Below, one piece after another: positions 48,051-60,008 of a DNA stretch of 64,000 bases (positions are counted from its first letter, which is position 1; each line of letters begins with the position of its first letter). The notes under the pieces are model-generated. The model was not told the DNA's origin, ran no database searches, and was given only the letters and a program-made list of their open reading frames with translations. The translations under genes and the position numbers were made by a program. This DNA is from Luteimonas chenhongjianii (GTDB lineage: Bacteria > Pseudomonadota > Gammaproteobacteria > Xanthomonadales > Xanthomonadaceae), in contig NZ_CP023406.1 in assembly GCF_002327105.1 (NCBI RefSeq), forward strand, positions 1,116,001-1,180,000, written 5' to 3'.

Positions 48051-48299
48051 GTCCTGCGCATGCGCGTTGACCCGGCCGGATCCGGGGCGACGCTGGGCGA
48101 CGTGTCGGGCTTGCGCCTGTTCCTGGCGTTCGACACACGCAGCCCGGCAGCGTGCGGCAACGCCGACGCATACCGGTCCGCAGCCGCGCGGGGCAGGCGC
48201 CCTGTCAGAGAAAGGCTCCCGTCCGCCGTCCACCGGTAGCCGCAAGGGCGCCACCCGCGCGGTCCGGGTGGCTTGAAAGCGCAGCCGCCCTCCCCAAGC

Positions 48300-48305
48300 T
48301 ACAAT
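48300..48305 (+). promoter_or_regulatory. Probable secA -10 box
   Basis: TACAAT in AGCTACAATGCG, 99 bases before the secA ATG. TTGAAA at 48273-48278 is too far (21 bases) for a good -35. The context matches the glyA -10 box. Confidence 0.5.
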
Positions 48306-48319
48306 GCGTGTTGCCAACG

Positions 48320-48346
48320 AAAGGGCGCCCGGCGCCCTTTTCTTTT
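48320..48346 (+). terminator. Terminator-like hairpin in the secA leader
   Basis: AAAGGGCGC-CCG-GCGCCCTTT (48320-48340) followed by TCTTTT: a 9-bp stem with a T-tract. It lies 14 bases after the -10 box and 58 bases before the secA start codon. It could end read-through from the M23 gene, or act as an attenuator if the -10 box at 48300 is used. The sequence cannot decide between these. Confidence 0.6.
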
Positions 48347-48403
48347 GCGGCTCTGCGGCGAAACCGCCTGCGCCGCGCCTCGATTCCCGAACCCGGTACT
48401 CCA

Positions 48404-51154
<2,751 letters not shown>

Positions 51155-51381
51155 TCGGCCGGGCGTACTGCCCTTCGAGCGACGTTTTCTGCAGGACTGC
51201 CCAAGGCCGGGACCCCCTGCTGCCGACACGGTTCCCGACGGCAGCGCGCCGCCCCGGACCCGATCCCGTGGCGACGCGCGCAGCGCCAGCGTGCATGCAA
51301 TTCTCCTCGGGGAGAGCAAGGCGCACGGCGCGCGGGGTGGGAGGGCGTTGCCGCAACGCGCCCTCTCCCAAAGAAGAGAGG

Positions 51382-51496
51382 GGCTTTGAGTGCGGTCCGG
51401 TGGGACGCTGCTGCGTGACCGGCATTCCGGGACATCCAGCGTCTTCTCTGTCCGGCGCTGAGCCTGCGTGAACGATCAGGATGACGTGCGGGCGGG
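51382..51496 (+). repeat. Intergenic tandem repeat, copy A
   Basis: Starts GGCTTTGAGTGCGGTCCGGT and ends GATGACGTGCGGGCGGG. It matches copy B (51673-51785) over about 115 bases with only about five differences by eye, offset 291 bases. Confidence 0.75.
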
Positions 51497-51639
51497 CAAG
51501 CCGCGCGCATATCTCTGGAAGGGAGCCTGCCCAGCCTGATCCGGATTGTCGCGCACCGTGCACGGGTGCTTGCACCTTCCCTCCGTGGAAGGTGTGTGCG
51601 CGTGACGGGTCCGATGAGGGCAGGGGGTTGCTGCAAAGC

Positions 51640-51675
51640 GCCCTCACCCCAACCCCTCTCGCGGACGGCGAGGGC
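51640..51675. repeat. REP-like element, second copy
   Basis: GCCCTCACCCCAACCCCTCT followed by CGCGGACGGCGAGGGC. It has the same leading 20 bases as the element at 16951; the hairpin arm is degenerate. It joins copies A and B of the tandem repeat. Confidence 0.65.
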
Positions 51676-51785
51676 TTTGAGTGCGGTCCGGTGGGACGCT
51701 GCTGCGTGACCGGTATTCCGGGACATCCAGCGTCTTCTCTGGCCGCGCTGAGCCTGCGCGAACGATCAGGATGGCGTGCGGGCGG
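51673..51785 (+). repeat. Intergenic tandem repeat, copy B
   Basis: GGCTTTGAGTGCGGTCCGGT through GATGGCGTGCGGGCGGA. It carries a one-base deletion relative to copy A (TCTGGCCGCGCTG against TCTGTCCGGCGCTG) and a few substitutions. Confidence 0.75.
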
Positions 51786-52067
51786 ACGATTCTTCTCGAT
51801 CTGGGAGGGCGCTGCCCGGCCTGATCCGGGGCGACGCACTGCGCACGAGTGCGCACCCCTCTCCCTCCGGAAGAGGTCGACGCGCATCGCGCGTTGGGTG
51901 AGGCAGGGCATTGCCGCAGAGAGCCTCGCCCAACCCGTCGCCCGGAGGCAAGGGCCTTGAGCAGTTGCGTCGCGGCCACGCGGGTGCTGTCTGAGGAAAT
52001 TGTCTTGCGGCTGGCAAAGCGCACGGGCGCCGCATACCCTGACCGCCTTCTCCGGATCCCAAGCCGC

Positions 52068-53015
52068 ATGAGCGAGCGCGTCATCGAAGTCGTTGCCGGT
52101 GTCATCACCGACAAGCGCGGCCGTGTCCTGCTGTCGCGACGCACGCCCAACCGCGACATGCCCGGGCTGTGGGAGTTTCCCGGGGGCAAGCGCGAACACG
52201 GTGAAACCTCCGAGGCGGCATTGGCGCGCGAACTGGATGAGGAGCTGGGTATCCGCGTGACGGTCGGTGCGCCCCTGATCGTGGTGCCGCAGCGCTACCC
52301 GGCCAAGCGCCTGCGCCTGGATGTGCGCCATGTGGCGCACTGGGAGGGCGTGGCCCGGGGGCGGGAGGGCCAGGCACTGGCCTGGGTCGCGCCGGACAAG
52401 CTCGGGCGCTATTCGATGCCGCCGGCGGATCTGCCGGTCGTCGCCGCACTGCAAACCCCGGACCGCTATCTGGTGACACCGCCACCGGGCGACGACGACG
52501 CGGCCTGGCTCCAGAGCTTCGACGCGGCATTGCGCCGCGGTGTGCGCCGCGTCCAGCTGCGCCTGCCGGGCATCCCGGGTGATCGCCAGGAGGCGCTGTT
52601 GCGGGAGGCGCAGATCCGCTGCCGCCTGCACGGCGCCCAGCTGCTGTTCAACGGGCCAGTGGACGTCGCGCTCGCGGCCGGCGCCGGAGTCCACCTCGCA
52701 TCGGCTGCGCTGCAGGCATGCACGATGCGTCCGGTGCCTGCCGGCATTCCCCTGGCCGCCTCCTGCCACCATGCCGGCGACCTTGCCCACGCCGTGGCGA
52801 TCGACTGCGATTTCGTCGTGCTGGGCCCGGTGGCGGAGACGGCGAGCCATCCCGGTGAGCCGGGAATCGGCTGGTCCGAGTTCGCCCGCCTGCGCGAGAC
52901 CTGCGCGCTGCCGATCTACGCGATCGGCGGCATGGCGCCGGCCGATATTCCCGAAGCCCGACGCCATGGCGCCCAGGGCATCGCCGCCATTCGGAGCCTG
53001 TGGTCGCCGGACTGA
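52068..53015 (+). CDS. Nudix hydrolase fused to a ThiE-like domain
   Basis: Two-domain protein of 315 residues. The N-terminal MutT-like domain (about 1-130) has a complete Nudix box, GKREHGETSEAALARELDEE followed by LGI, so it can hydrolyse nucleotide diphosphates such as 8-oxo-dGTP. The C-terminal domain (about 140-315) has the ThiE barrel outline: LFNGPVDVALAAGAGVHLAS, VVLGPVAETASHPG and IYAIGGMAPADI. MutT-ThiE fusions are frequent in gammaproteobacteria, often near secA. Whether the ThiE part is active is not clear. The upstream open frame is inside the repeats, so ATG 52068 is used. Confidence 0.9.
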   Translation: MSERVIEVVAGVITDKRGRVLLSRRTPNRDMPGLWEFPGGKREHGETSEAALARELDEELGIRVTVGAPLIVVPQRYPAKRLRLDVRHVAHWEGVARGREGQALAWVAPDKLGRYSMPPADLPVVAALQTPDRYLVTPPPGDDDAAWLQSFDAALRRGVRRVQLRLPGIPGDRQEALLREAQIRCRLHGAQLLFNGPVDVALAAGAGVHLASAALQACTMRPVPAGIPLAASCHHAGDLAHAVAIDCDFVVLGPVAETASHPGEPGIGWSEFARLRETCALPIYAIGGMAPADIPEARRHGAQGIAAIRSLWSPD

Positions 53016-53441
53016 GCGCGTCCAGGCTTCGCCAAGGAAACCCGGACGGTGCGGACACGTCCACTACCGGCTGCGATCCGGCATAAGCGATGCGTCGGCG
53101 GTGCGCGACAAGCCCCTCTCCCTCCGGGAGAGGGGTTGGGGTGAGGGCGAACGCTCGCGATGCACCCTGCTTCGGCCAACGGGGCGCCTTTCCGGGCTGC
53201 ATGAAGCGCCTGACGGTGCTTCCGCAGCGACGGCCGTGGACAACACCGATCAGCCACCCCGAGCGGCAATGCAGAGGCGGATCGGAGTTCACTAACGTAC
53301 TCGCCAGCCTCCTGCAGAATCTGTTCGCCGGGCACGTGTCTGGACGATCCCCGATTGCAGAGGGACAAAGGGTTCCGCCTTGATCCATCCGTCCTGCGGT
53401 CGCCGCCTCGCGCTGCTGCACCTGTCGCCCACCGGTGGCAC
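53016..53441. other. 426-base spacer between the MutT-ThiE gene and coaE
   Basis: No supported gene. It contains an inverted copy of the REP-like element (53112-53149). Short open frames on both strands lack family likeness. The flanking genes converge here. Confidence 0.6.
53112..53149. repeat. REP-like element, inverted copy
   Basis: GCCCCTCTCCCTCCGGGAG then AGGGGTTGGGGTGAGGGCG. The arms CCCCTCTCCC and GGGAGAGGGG are perfect around TCC. The orientation is opposite to the copies at 16951 and 51640. Confidence 0.7.
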
Positions 53442-54089
53442 CTAACGATCGAGTGGACGTCGTCCCGGTGAGGCTTGAACACCCGCAGCCGCCATTCCGC
53501 GGTACTGCACATCCAGCGCGCCGACGGCCGCATCCAGCGCTTCCAGCGTCCCGTCGTTGACGATCACGTCGTCGGCGATGGCCAGTCGCGCCTCGCGCGT
53601 GGCCTGGGCCGCGACCATCCGCTCCGCAAGCGCGGCATCGATCCCGTCGCGCGCGAGCAGCCGGGCCAGCTGCAGCTCGCGCGGCACGTCGATCACCAGC
53701 ACCCGCTGCAGCCACGGATAGGCCGCGCGGCCGCCTTCGGTCAGCAGCGGAATCGCCGCGACGGCATAGGGGCTGGTGGCCTGTTCGCACTCGGACTGCA
53801 GAAGTGCGCGTACGCGCGGGTGGATGATCGCCTCCAGTCTATGGCGTGCGGGGGGATCGTCGAAGATCCGGCGCCGCATCGCGGCGCGATCCAGGCTTCC
53901 ATCGTCGGCAAGGGCGCCGGCGCCGAAAGCTTCGACGACCTCCGCAAGTCCCGTGCTGCCGGGCGCAACCGCGAGCCGAGCGGCCACGTCGGCATCGGCT
54001 ACGAACGCGCCACGATTCTGGAAGGCCTGGGTGGCCGCCGTCTTGCCCGAGGCGATGCCGCCGGTCAGGCCGATGATCAGCGCGCTCAT
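53442..54089 (-). CDS. coaE: Dephospho-CoA kinase
   Basis: Phosphorylates dephospho-CoA to CoA, the last step of CoA synthesis. It has 215 residues. IGLTGGIASGKTAATQAF is the P-loop, VADADVAARLAV the substrate Asp region, and IIHPRVRALL and IPLLTEGGRAAYPWL the CoA-side motifs. It is the last gene of the pilB-C-D-coaE run, 12 bases after pilD, a conserved arrangement. Confidence 0.96.
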   Translation of the reverse strand: MSALIIGLTGGIASGKTAATQAFQNRGAFVADADVAARLAVAPGSTGLAEVVEAFGAGALADDGSLDRAAMRRRIFDDPPARHRLEAIIHPRVRALLQSECEQATSPYAVAAIPLLTEGGRAAYPWLQRVLVIDVPRELQLARLLARDGIDAALAERMVAAQATREARLAIADDVIVNDGTLEALDAAVGALDVQYRGMAAAGVQASPGRRPLDR

Positions 54090-54101
54090 TGCAGCGGGTG
54101 G

Positions 54102-54965
54102 TCAGCCGAGTCCGGCGACACGCGAGTAGGCGCCGATCAGGTCGTGCCCCCACATGAAGGTCACCCAGCCGGCGATGGCCAGATAGGGCCCGAACGGGAT
54201 CGGCGTGGCGCGGTCACGGCCCTGCACCGCGAGCATGATCGACCCGATGACCGCGCCAGCCACGGCCGACAACAGGATGATCGGCAGCAGCCCGCTCAAC
54301 CCGCACCATGCACCGAGCGCAGCCAACAGCTTGAAGTCGCCGTGGCCCATGCCTTCCTTGCCGGTGGCCTGCTTGAACAGCCACCAGACCGTCCACAGGC
54401 TCACATAGCCCACCACGGCTCCGAGCAGCGCGGGTTTGGCCGGCATGTAGAGGTTGTCGAGACTGGCGATCAACCCAAGCCACATCAGTGGCAGCGTCAG
54501 CGAGTCCGGCAGCAGCTGGGTGCGGATGTCAATGCCCGACAGTGCGATCAGGAAGCTGGTCAGCACCAGCGCGCCGAAGCCCTGCCAGCCGAAGCCGAAC
54601 TGCCAGACGCAGGCCACGAACAGCAGCATCGTCAACAGCTCGACCGCCGGATACTGGATCGAAATCGGCGCCTTGCAGCTGCGGCACTTGCCACGCAGCG
54701 CCAGCCAGCTCAGGACCGGGATGTTCTCGTACCACGACAGCTGGTGCCCGCAATGCGGGCAATGGGACCGCTCGACGACGATCCCTGGCGGCGGCGGATC
54801 ATAGAGCTCCGGTTCCCCGAGGATCTCGCGCGAATCACGCTTCCACTGCCACTCCATGCGCCGCGGCAGGCGCAGGATCACGACATTGAGGAAGCTGCCC
54901 ACCAGCAGGCCGAAGCCTGCGGCGAGCGGGAATCCGAGCGCGGGGTTCTGGTCGAGGAATGCCAT
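54102..54965 (-). CDS. pilD: Prepilin peptidase / N-methyltransferase PilD
   Basis: Inner-membrane aspartic peptidase that cleaves and N-methylates type IV pilins and pseudopilins, so it serves both PilA (58439-58906) and the Gsp pseudopilins at the other end of the window. It has 287 residues and about eight helices. Zinc cysteines are CPHCGHQLSWYENIP and GKCRSCKAPISIQYP. Catalytic Asp residues lie in GIDIRTQLLPDSLTLP and GMGHGDFKLLAALG. It lies 13 bases after pilC. Confidence 0.96.
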   Translation of the reverse strand: MAFLDQNPALGFPLAAGFGLLVGSFLNVVILRLPRRMEWQWKRDSREILGEPELYDPPPPGIVVERSHCPHCGHQLSWYENIPVLSWLALRGKCRSCKAPISIQYPAVELLTMLLFVACVWQFGFGWQGFGALVLTSFLIALSGIDIRTQLLPDSLTLPLMWLGLIASLDNLYMPAKPALLGAVVGYVSLWTVWWLFKQATGKEGMGHGDFKLLAALGAWCGLSGLLPIILLSAVAGAVIGSIMLAVQGRDRATPIPFGPYLAIAGWVTFMWGHDLIGAYSRVAGLG

Positions 54966-54978
54966 CAGTCGAGTGGGG

Positions 54979-56256
54979 TCAGATCGTCGCGGCGATCTTG
55001 AAGATCGGCAGGTACATGCCGATCACCATCGAGCCGATCACGCCGCCGATGATGATCATGATCATCGGCTCGATCAGGCTGCTCAGTGCGTCGACCGCGT
55101 TGTTGACTTCTTCTTCGTAGAACTCGGCCACCTTGAACAGCATGGTGTCGAGCGCGCCGGCCTCTTCGCCGATTGCGGTCATCTGCACCACCATGTGCGG
55201 GAACAGGTTGACCTGCTTCATCGCCATGTTGACCTGGTAGCCCACGGAGACGTCGTCGCGGATGCGATGTACCGCCTGCTCGTAGACCACGCTGCCGGTC
55301 GCGCCCGCCACGATATCCAGTGCCTCCACCAACGGCACGCCGGCCTTGAACGTGGTCGCCAAGGTGCGCGCGAACCGTGCAATAGCGGCGTTATGCAGCA
55401 GCTGGCCGATCACCGGGATCCTGAGCATCAGCCGGTCGACCGTGTGCTGCAGCGGCTTGGAACGCTTGAACACATAGATGAAGAGCGTGCCCGCGGCAAT
55501 GAACCCGCCGAGGATCGCCCACCACCACGAGGTCATGAAGCGACTCATGTTGACGATGAGCTGGGTGAACGCGGGCAGCTCCGCATTGAAGCTCTTGAAC
55601 GTCGCCTCGAACTGCGGCACCACGAAGATCAACAGCACCGCGCTGACCAGGATCGCCACCGCGATGACCGTAGCCGGATAGAACAGGGCCTTCTTGATCT
55701 TGCCCTTCAGGCTCTCGGTGTTTTCCTTGTATGTCGCAATCGTGTCGAGCACGGTCTCGAGCACGCCCGCCGTCTCACCCGCGCGCACCAGATTCTGGAA
55801 CAGCTCGTCGAACTGCACCGGGTACTTCGACAGCGCTTCGTTGATCGAAGAGCCACCCTCGATGTCCTGGCGCAGGCCATTGACCATCGAGGCCATGCGT
55901 GGATTCTTGTGGCCGTTGCCGATGATCTCCAGCGCCTGCACCACCGGCACGCCCGACTTGATCATCGTCGCCAGCTGGCGGCTGAACACCGCGATCTCTT
56001 TCGCAGTGATCTTCTTGCCTGCCGCGCCGAACAGGGGCTTGGGCTTGATCTTGACCATGCCGGGCTGGATGCCCTGGCGTCGTAGCTCTGCGCGCAGCAT
56101 GTTGGCGTTCTTCGCCTGCTGCTCGCCTTTCATCTTGACGCCGCGCTTGTCCGAGCCCTCCCAGACGAACGTGTCCAGTGTTACGCCCTCGCGGACAGGC
56201 CGCGCGGGCGGCTTGCGCGGGAGCGATTTCTTGGCGGCACTGCGTGTGATCGACAT
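54979..56256 (-). CDS. pilC: Type IV pilus platform protein PilC
   Basis: Inner-membrane platform protein for pilus assembly and retraction. It has 425 residues starting at the ATG complementary to 56254-56256; the open frame beyond has no ribosome-binding site. Two T2SSF domains are seen (FSRQLATMIKSGVPVVQALE near residue 90 and FARTLATTFKAGVPLVEALD near 295), each followed by helices. A 128-base gap to pilB allows separate control. Confidence 0.96.
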   Translation of the reverse strand: MSITRSAAKKSLPRKPPARPVREGVTLDTFVWEGSDKRGVKMKGEQQAKNANMLRAELRRQGIQPGMVKIKPKPLFGAAGKKITAKEIAVFSRQLATMIKSGVPVVQALEIIGNGHKNPRMASMVNGLRQDIEGGSSINEALSKYPVQFDELFQNLVRAGETAGVLETVLDTIATYKENTESLKGKIKKALFYPATVIAVAILVSAVLLIFVVPQFEATFKSFNAELPAFTQLIVNMSRFMTSWWWAILGGFIAAGTLFIYVFKRSKPLQHTVDRLMLRIPVIGQLLHNAAIARFARTLATTFKAGVPLVEALDIVAGATGSVVYEQAVHRIRDDVSVGYQVNMAMKQVNLFPHMVVQMTAIGEEAGALDTMLFKVAEFYEEEVNNAVDALSSLIEPMIMIIIGGVIGSMVIGMYLPIFKIAATI

Positions 56257-56384
56257 GCTGGCGTTCCCCTGGGTCCGATTTCCCCAAACCGGACGGATCG
56301 CCGAATGGTACCGGGTAATTGGCGGCAGTGGCAGGCTCCCGGTCACGGTTGCGCCGGGTGCGATCCGAAAAGCGGAAAGGCGGG

Positions 56385-58109
56385 TCAGTCCTTGGTGACG
56401 CGGTTGATTTCGGCCAGGCTGGTCAGGCCCTGGCGCGCTTTCTCCAGCGCGGACTTGCGCAGGTCGTTGACGCCCGCGCGCTCGGCCACTTCGGCGATCT
56501 GGATCGCGTTGCCGCCCTGCAGGATGATCTCCTGGATCTGCTCGCTCATCGGCATCACCTGGTACACGCCGACGCGACCCTTGTAGCCATTGGTGCACTC
56601 GTCGCAGCCCGCGGGTTCGTACAGTTCAATGCCGGCACGCACCTGGTCTTCGTTGAATCCTTCGGCCAGCAGCGCGTGCTCGGGCAGGTCGACGCGGCGC
56701 TTGCACTTGCCGCAGAGCCGGCGCGCCAGGCGCTGGGCGATGACCAGGGTCACCGAGCTGGTGATGTTGTACGGCGCGATCCCCATGTTCATCAGGCGCG
56801 CGATGGTCTGCGGCGCATCGTTGGTATGCAGCGTGGAGAGCACCATGTGGCCGGTCTGCGCGGCCTTGATCGCGATCTCGGCGGTTTCCAGATCTCGGAT
56901 CTCGCCGACCATGATGATGTCCGGATCCTGGCGCAGGAACGAGCGCAGCGCCGCGGCAAATGTCATGCCGCGCTTGTTGTTCTGCTGCACCTGGTTCACG
57001 CCGGGCAGGCGGATTTCCACCGGGTCCTCCGCGGTCGAGATATTGCGGGTCTCGTCGTTGAGGATGCCGAGCGCTGTATACAGCGACACCGTCTTGCCCG
57101 AGCCGGTCGGGCCGGTGACCAGCACCATGCCGTAGGGTTTATGGATGGCGTCGAGGAACAGTTTCTGCTGGTCGGGCTCGTAACCCAGCTTGTCGATGCC
57201 CAGCTTCGCCGCACTGGCATCGAGGATACGCAGCACCACCTTCTCGCCGAACAGCGTGGGCAGGGTGCTGACGCGGAAGTCGATCTGCTTGGTCTTGGAC
57301 AGGTTGAGCTTGATGCGCCCGTCCTGCGGCACGCGCTTCTCGGCGATGTCCAGCTGTGCCATCACCTTCAGGCGCGCGGTAATGCGTCCGTTGAGCTTGA
57401 CCGGCATCTTCGCCGCCTGCTTGAGAATGCCGTCGATGCGCAGGCGCACCCGATAATCGGTCTCGTAGGGCTCGAAGTGGATGTCGGAGGCGCCGCGCTT
57501 GATCGCGTCCACCAGCACCTTGTTGACGAACTTGACGATCGGCGTGTCGTCCTTGCCGTCCGCCACGTTCTCGATCTTGCCGGCATCGTCATCGCTGCCC
57601 ACGTCGAGCGCATCGAGGCCGTCGGAGTCGTCCAGGGAGTCGCCGAAATTGTCGGACGATTGCAGCCAGATGTCCTGGGTGCGGCGGATGCTGTCCTCGT
57701 CGACCAGGATCGGCTCGACGGTCAGGTTCGTGTGGAACTTGATCTCGTCCAGCGCCTGCGCGTCGGTCGGATCCGCGATGCCGACATAGAGGCGCGGTCC
57801 ACGCTTGAACAACGGCAGCACCGCGTGCTTCTGCAGCAGTTCCTCGCTGACCAGCTTGATCGCGCTGGCCTGGCTGTCCATCGCCGACGGATCGAAGATC
57901 GGCATTCCGAACTCGATCGAATTGGCCGCGGCCATCTGCGCGGCCGTGACCAGCTTGTGTTCGCGCAGGTACTGCGAGATCTGCTTGCGGGCGGCGGTGG
58001 CTTTGTCGAGTGCTTCTCGCGCTGCGATTTCGTCGAGCGCGCCGTCCAGCACGAGACGGCGGGCAATGCCGGTGATGCCGACGAGGTTCTGTGAGGAAAC
58101 AGCGTTCAT
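56385..58109 (-). CDS. pilB: Type IV pilus extension ATPase PilB
   Basis: Hexameric cytoplasmic ATPase powering pilus extension. It has 574 residues. An N-terminal MshEN/T2SSE-N domain comes first. The core has Walker A GPTGSGKTVSLYT, the Asp and His boxes (STAEDPVEIRLPGVNQ, LSTLHTNDAPQTIARL) and DPDIIMVGEIRD. A four-Cys zinc site is split between LCGKCKRR and GCDECTNGYKG. It lies downstream of the pilA terminator and probably has its own promoter (TAGTAT near 58137-58143 on the minus strand, weak). Confidence 0.97.
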   Translation of the reverse strand: MNAVSSQNLVGITGIARRLVLDGALDEIAAREALDKATAARKQISQYLREHKLVTAAQMAAANSIEFGMPIFDPSAMDSQASAIKLVSEELLQKHAVLPLFKRGPRLYVGIADPTDAQALDEIKFHTNLTVEPILVDEDSIRRTQDIWLQSSDNFGDSLDDSDGLDALDVGSDDDAGKIENVADGKDDTPIVKFVNKVLVDAIKRGASDIHFEPYETDYRVRLRIDGILKQAAKMPVKLNGRITARLKVMAQLDIAEKRVPQDGRIKLNLSKTKQIDFRVSTLPTLFGEKVVLRILDASAAKLGIDKLGYEPDQQKLFLDAIHKPYGMVLVTGPTGSGKTVSLYTALGILNDETRNISTAEDPVEIRLPGVNQVQQNNKRGMTFAAALRSFLRQDPDIIMVGEIRDLETAEIAIKAAQTGHMVLSTLHTNDAPQTIARLMNMGIAPYNITSSVTLVIAQRLARRLCGKCKRRVDLPEHALLAEGFNEDQVRAGIELYEPAGCDECTNGYKGRVGVYQVMPMSEQIQEIILQGGNAIQIAEVAERAGVNDLRKSALEKARQGLTSLAEINRVTKD

Positions 58110-58340
58110 GGGCGGCGCCTACTGCGGAAGTGGACAAATACTAGCGTTTGCCATCAAGCGGGTGGGCAATCAGAACCGCAACCGTGGCAGTAAGCGTTGC
58201 GAATGCTGGTCATAGAATTTTCTACTGCTACCTGCAGGCGTCCAGAAACCACGACCCCGATGTACGTGCCCATTTTTGGCCCTCCCGGCCCAAAGGCATT
58301 CACTTCACGGCGGCACCGCAGGAACGTCACCACAACCGCC

Positions 58341-58371
58341 AGAAACAACAAACCCCGCCGAAGCGGGGTTT
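58341..58371 (-). terminator. Rho-independent terminator after pilA
   Basis: On the minus strand AAACCCCGC-TTCG-GCGGGGTTT, a 9-bp stem with a stable TTCG loop, followed by GTTGTTTC. It lies 68 bases past the pilA stop and separates pilA from pilB. The rest of the 329-base gap has no supported gene. Confidence 0.75.
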
Positions 58372-58438
58372 GCGACATAGGACGAGTATTTCAGCGAAAA
58401 AAACTACTCTGATCTCCTATTCCTATAATCGGTAGACC

Positions 58439-58906
58439 TTATTCCTCGCCTTCGGTACGGCACTCAGCCGGCACATACTTGAACGAAGCGGCGGGCGTGG
58501 TGCTGCATGCCCAGTTGATCGGCGAGGTCTGGTCTTCGGCCGAGGCGTGCGTCGGAGTCCAGGTCATCGTCGGCTCTGTTGCTGCGCCGGTACCCTGAGT
58601 ACCGCCAGCCACCGTTGTGATGACACCGCCAGCGCCAACGTCGATGGAAGTCACGTAATCCGTCTCGTTCGGGAAGTCGAAGCCGGCTTCTGCACCGGTC
58701 GTAATTCCGGCCAAGCCGTTGTTCATCGACGAAGCGGTCTCTGCGACTGCCAGCTTCGCCGGCGCGGTCTGCGCAACCGCTTCCGACACGCGGGCGCGGA
58801 CGGTGTAGTCCTGGTACGCCGGCAGGGCGATGGCAACAAGGATGCCGAGGATCGCAATGACGATCATCAGTTCGATCAGGGTAAAGCCTTTCTGGATCTT
58901 CTTCAT
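58439..58906 (-). CDS. pilA: Type IV major pilin PilA
   Basis: Main pilus subunit of 155 residues. The leader MKKIQKG is cleaved before [14 protein letters not shown], with Glu5. The mature protein has the N-terminal helix to about residue 55 and a variable globular part. Two cysteines (Cys134 and Cys149) close the C-terminal D-loop. The start at 58906 is set by the leader; the open frame extends 17 codons further. A sigma-54 promoter lies 67-83 bases upstream and a terminator follows. Confidence 0.95.
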   Translation of the reverse strand: MKKIQKGFTLIELMIVIAILGILVAIALPAYQDYTVRARVSEAVAQTAPAKLAVAETASSMNNGLAGITTGAEAGFDFPNETDYVTSIDVGAGGVITTVAGGTQGTGAATEPTMTWTPTHASAEDQTSPINWACSTTPAASFKYVPAECRTEGEE

Positions 58907-58973
58907 GGTGTATCCCCTAGGAGTGGATGTTTCACGTGCTGAGTCGTCTGGCTGCACGTGTGGGATGGGTTAC

Positions 58974-58989
58974 GCACGAGGCGTGCCAA
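58974..58989 (-). promoter_or_regulatory. Sigma-54 promoter of pilA
   Basis: On the minus strand TTGGCACGCCTCGTGC: the -24 element TTGGCACG and the -12 GC are spaced as in the consensus TGGCAC-N5-TTGC, with one mismatch (GTGC). PilR, encoded nearby at 60009-61439, is the expected activator. Confidence 0.75.
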
Positions 58990-59105
58990 CTTTTTGGAAC
59001 GCCGCCACAGACGGCAAAGCCGGTGCCCAGCGGTTCATCAGGTGGGGCGTCAAAACCATGACGCGCGATCGGCAGGAAATGTCACTTTGTGACTCGTATC
59101 GTCGG

Positions 59106-59825
59106 TCAGGGGCTTGACGTCCCGATTGTCCGCAGCGGCATGCCGAGCGCGTCGAGCTGCATCAGGCCTTCGCCGCGCCGCGAGACGACAGGGACCTGTC
59201 CTGCTATTGAAGAATCGTTGCGGTCGACGGGTTTCCCGTCCCTCGGGGCAACGGCTTGAGGTGTCGAGGTCGCGACCTGCAGGAGCTGCGGTGCGATGTC
59301 CGCGTACGGGCGGTAGTACGCGGGCGATCGCTCGATGCCCGCGCCGCCGGCCATGAAGGCCTCGATGACCTCGCGTCTCGCCACTGGATCGTCCGGCATT
59401 CGCGTGCCGACCAGCTGTGGGCCAGTCCATGAGAGGCGTCGCCATTCCGGGCGGCTCGCCTGCGCCAGGTCATCGGCATCGATCTCGTTGGCGAATACCA
59501 GCGTGAACGTCTCCGGCGTGCCGACCAGGAACACGGGTCGTCCCTGCCACAGGGTGTGCAGACCGTAGCCCAGGAATGCGATCTGGCAAAGCGTAATCAC
59601 CGTGATGTCGAAGCGCAGGCTGGGCTTGCCGCGCTTGTAGACGATCAGGGTCAGCAATGGACCGGCGGTCAGATCGATGCCCAGCATCACCAGCAGGATG
59701 CGGTCCAGACCAGCGACGCGATGCACTCCGTAGGGGTACCAGAGCAGGAACGCCGATATGGCGATGCCGCCGATGACGACGACGCTCAGGGCAAGGTGGG
59801 TAGCCGAGGCTTTCCATCGATTCAT
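59106..59825 (-). CDS. Type IV pilin accessory protein (TfpX/TfpZ family)
   Basis: Membrane protein of 239 residues encoded just upstream of pilA on the same strand. MNRWKASATHLALSVVVIGG starts the first helix, WYPYG follows, then LGIDLTAGPLLTLIVYKRGK and SLRFDITVITLCQIAFLGYG, the conserved core of TfpX/TfpZ pilin accessory proteins. These assist production or modification of a cognate pilin in Pseudomonas, Acinetobacter and xanthomonads. The C-terminal half is a periplasmic domain (VFLVGTPETFTLVFANEIDA). The start at 59825 is chosen for its fit with the family. Confidence 0.82.
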   Translation of the reverse strand: MNRWKASATHLALSVVVIGGIAISAFLLWYPYGVHRVAGLDRILLVMLGIDLTAGPLLTLIVYKRGKPSLRFDITVITLCQIAFLGYGLHTLWQGRPVFLVGTPETFTLVFANEIDADDLAQASRPEWRRLSWTGPQLVGTRMPDDPVARREVIEAFMAGGAGIERSPAYYRPYADIAPQLLQVATSTPQAVAPRDGKPVDRNDSSIAGQVPVVSRRGEGLMQLDALGMPLRTIGTSSP

Positions 59826-59965
59826 GGCGAACAGGAGCGGTAGCCGGGGTGGCGGATTCTTGCGTCCGGACCGGGGCTTCCGCAAGCCAGTGCAATGCAG
59901 CCCGGCCGCGCACGCTGCCTCGAGCTCACGCCGCTACCGAGGAGTTGCAGGCTGCGTGTTGCTGA

Positions 59966-59992
59966 CCGGAGGCCCGGGCACAGCAGGCCTCC
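59966..59992 (-). terminator. Possible terminator after pilR
   Basis: CGGAGGCC (59966-59973) pairs with GGCCTCCG (59985-59992) around an 11-base loop, 16 bases past the pilR stop. There is no T-tract, so it is weak evidence. Confidence 0.4.
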
Positions 59993-60008
59993 GTATGGCG
60001 CGAAGGAA

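Larger units (their letters stand above)
51155..52067. other. 913-base repeat-rich spacer between secA and the MutT-ThiE gene
   Basis: No gene is supported. It consists of about three diverging tandem units with a period near 291 bases. In each unit a purine/pyrimidine REP-like part is followed by GGCTTTGAGTGCGGTCC and a GATCAGGATG stretch. The last unit is the most decayed (AGGGCCTTGAG near 51951). Short open frames here only reflect high GC. Confidence 0.65.

Noticed and set aside
48152..48403. Upstream extension of the secA frame, considered as a secM-like leader
   Set aside because: It is in frame with secA, crosses the leader hairpin and shows no signal peptide or arrest motif.
53090..53383. 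Short open frame after the MutT-ThiE gene
   Set aside because: It runs through the inverted REP-like element, so it is not a gene.
53475..55001. 508-codon plus-strand open frame opposite coaE and pilD
   Set aside because: It spans two real genes on the other strand and has only Arg/Gln/His-rich sequence.
56319..58094. 591-codon plus-strand open frame opposite pilB
   Set aside because: Antisense shadow caused by GC-rich codon use; no domain recognised.
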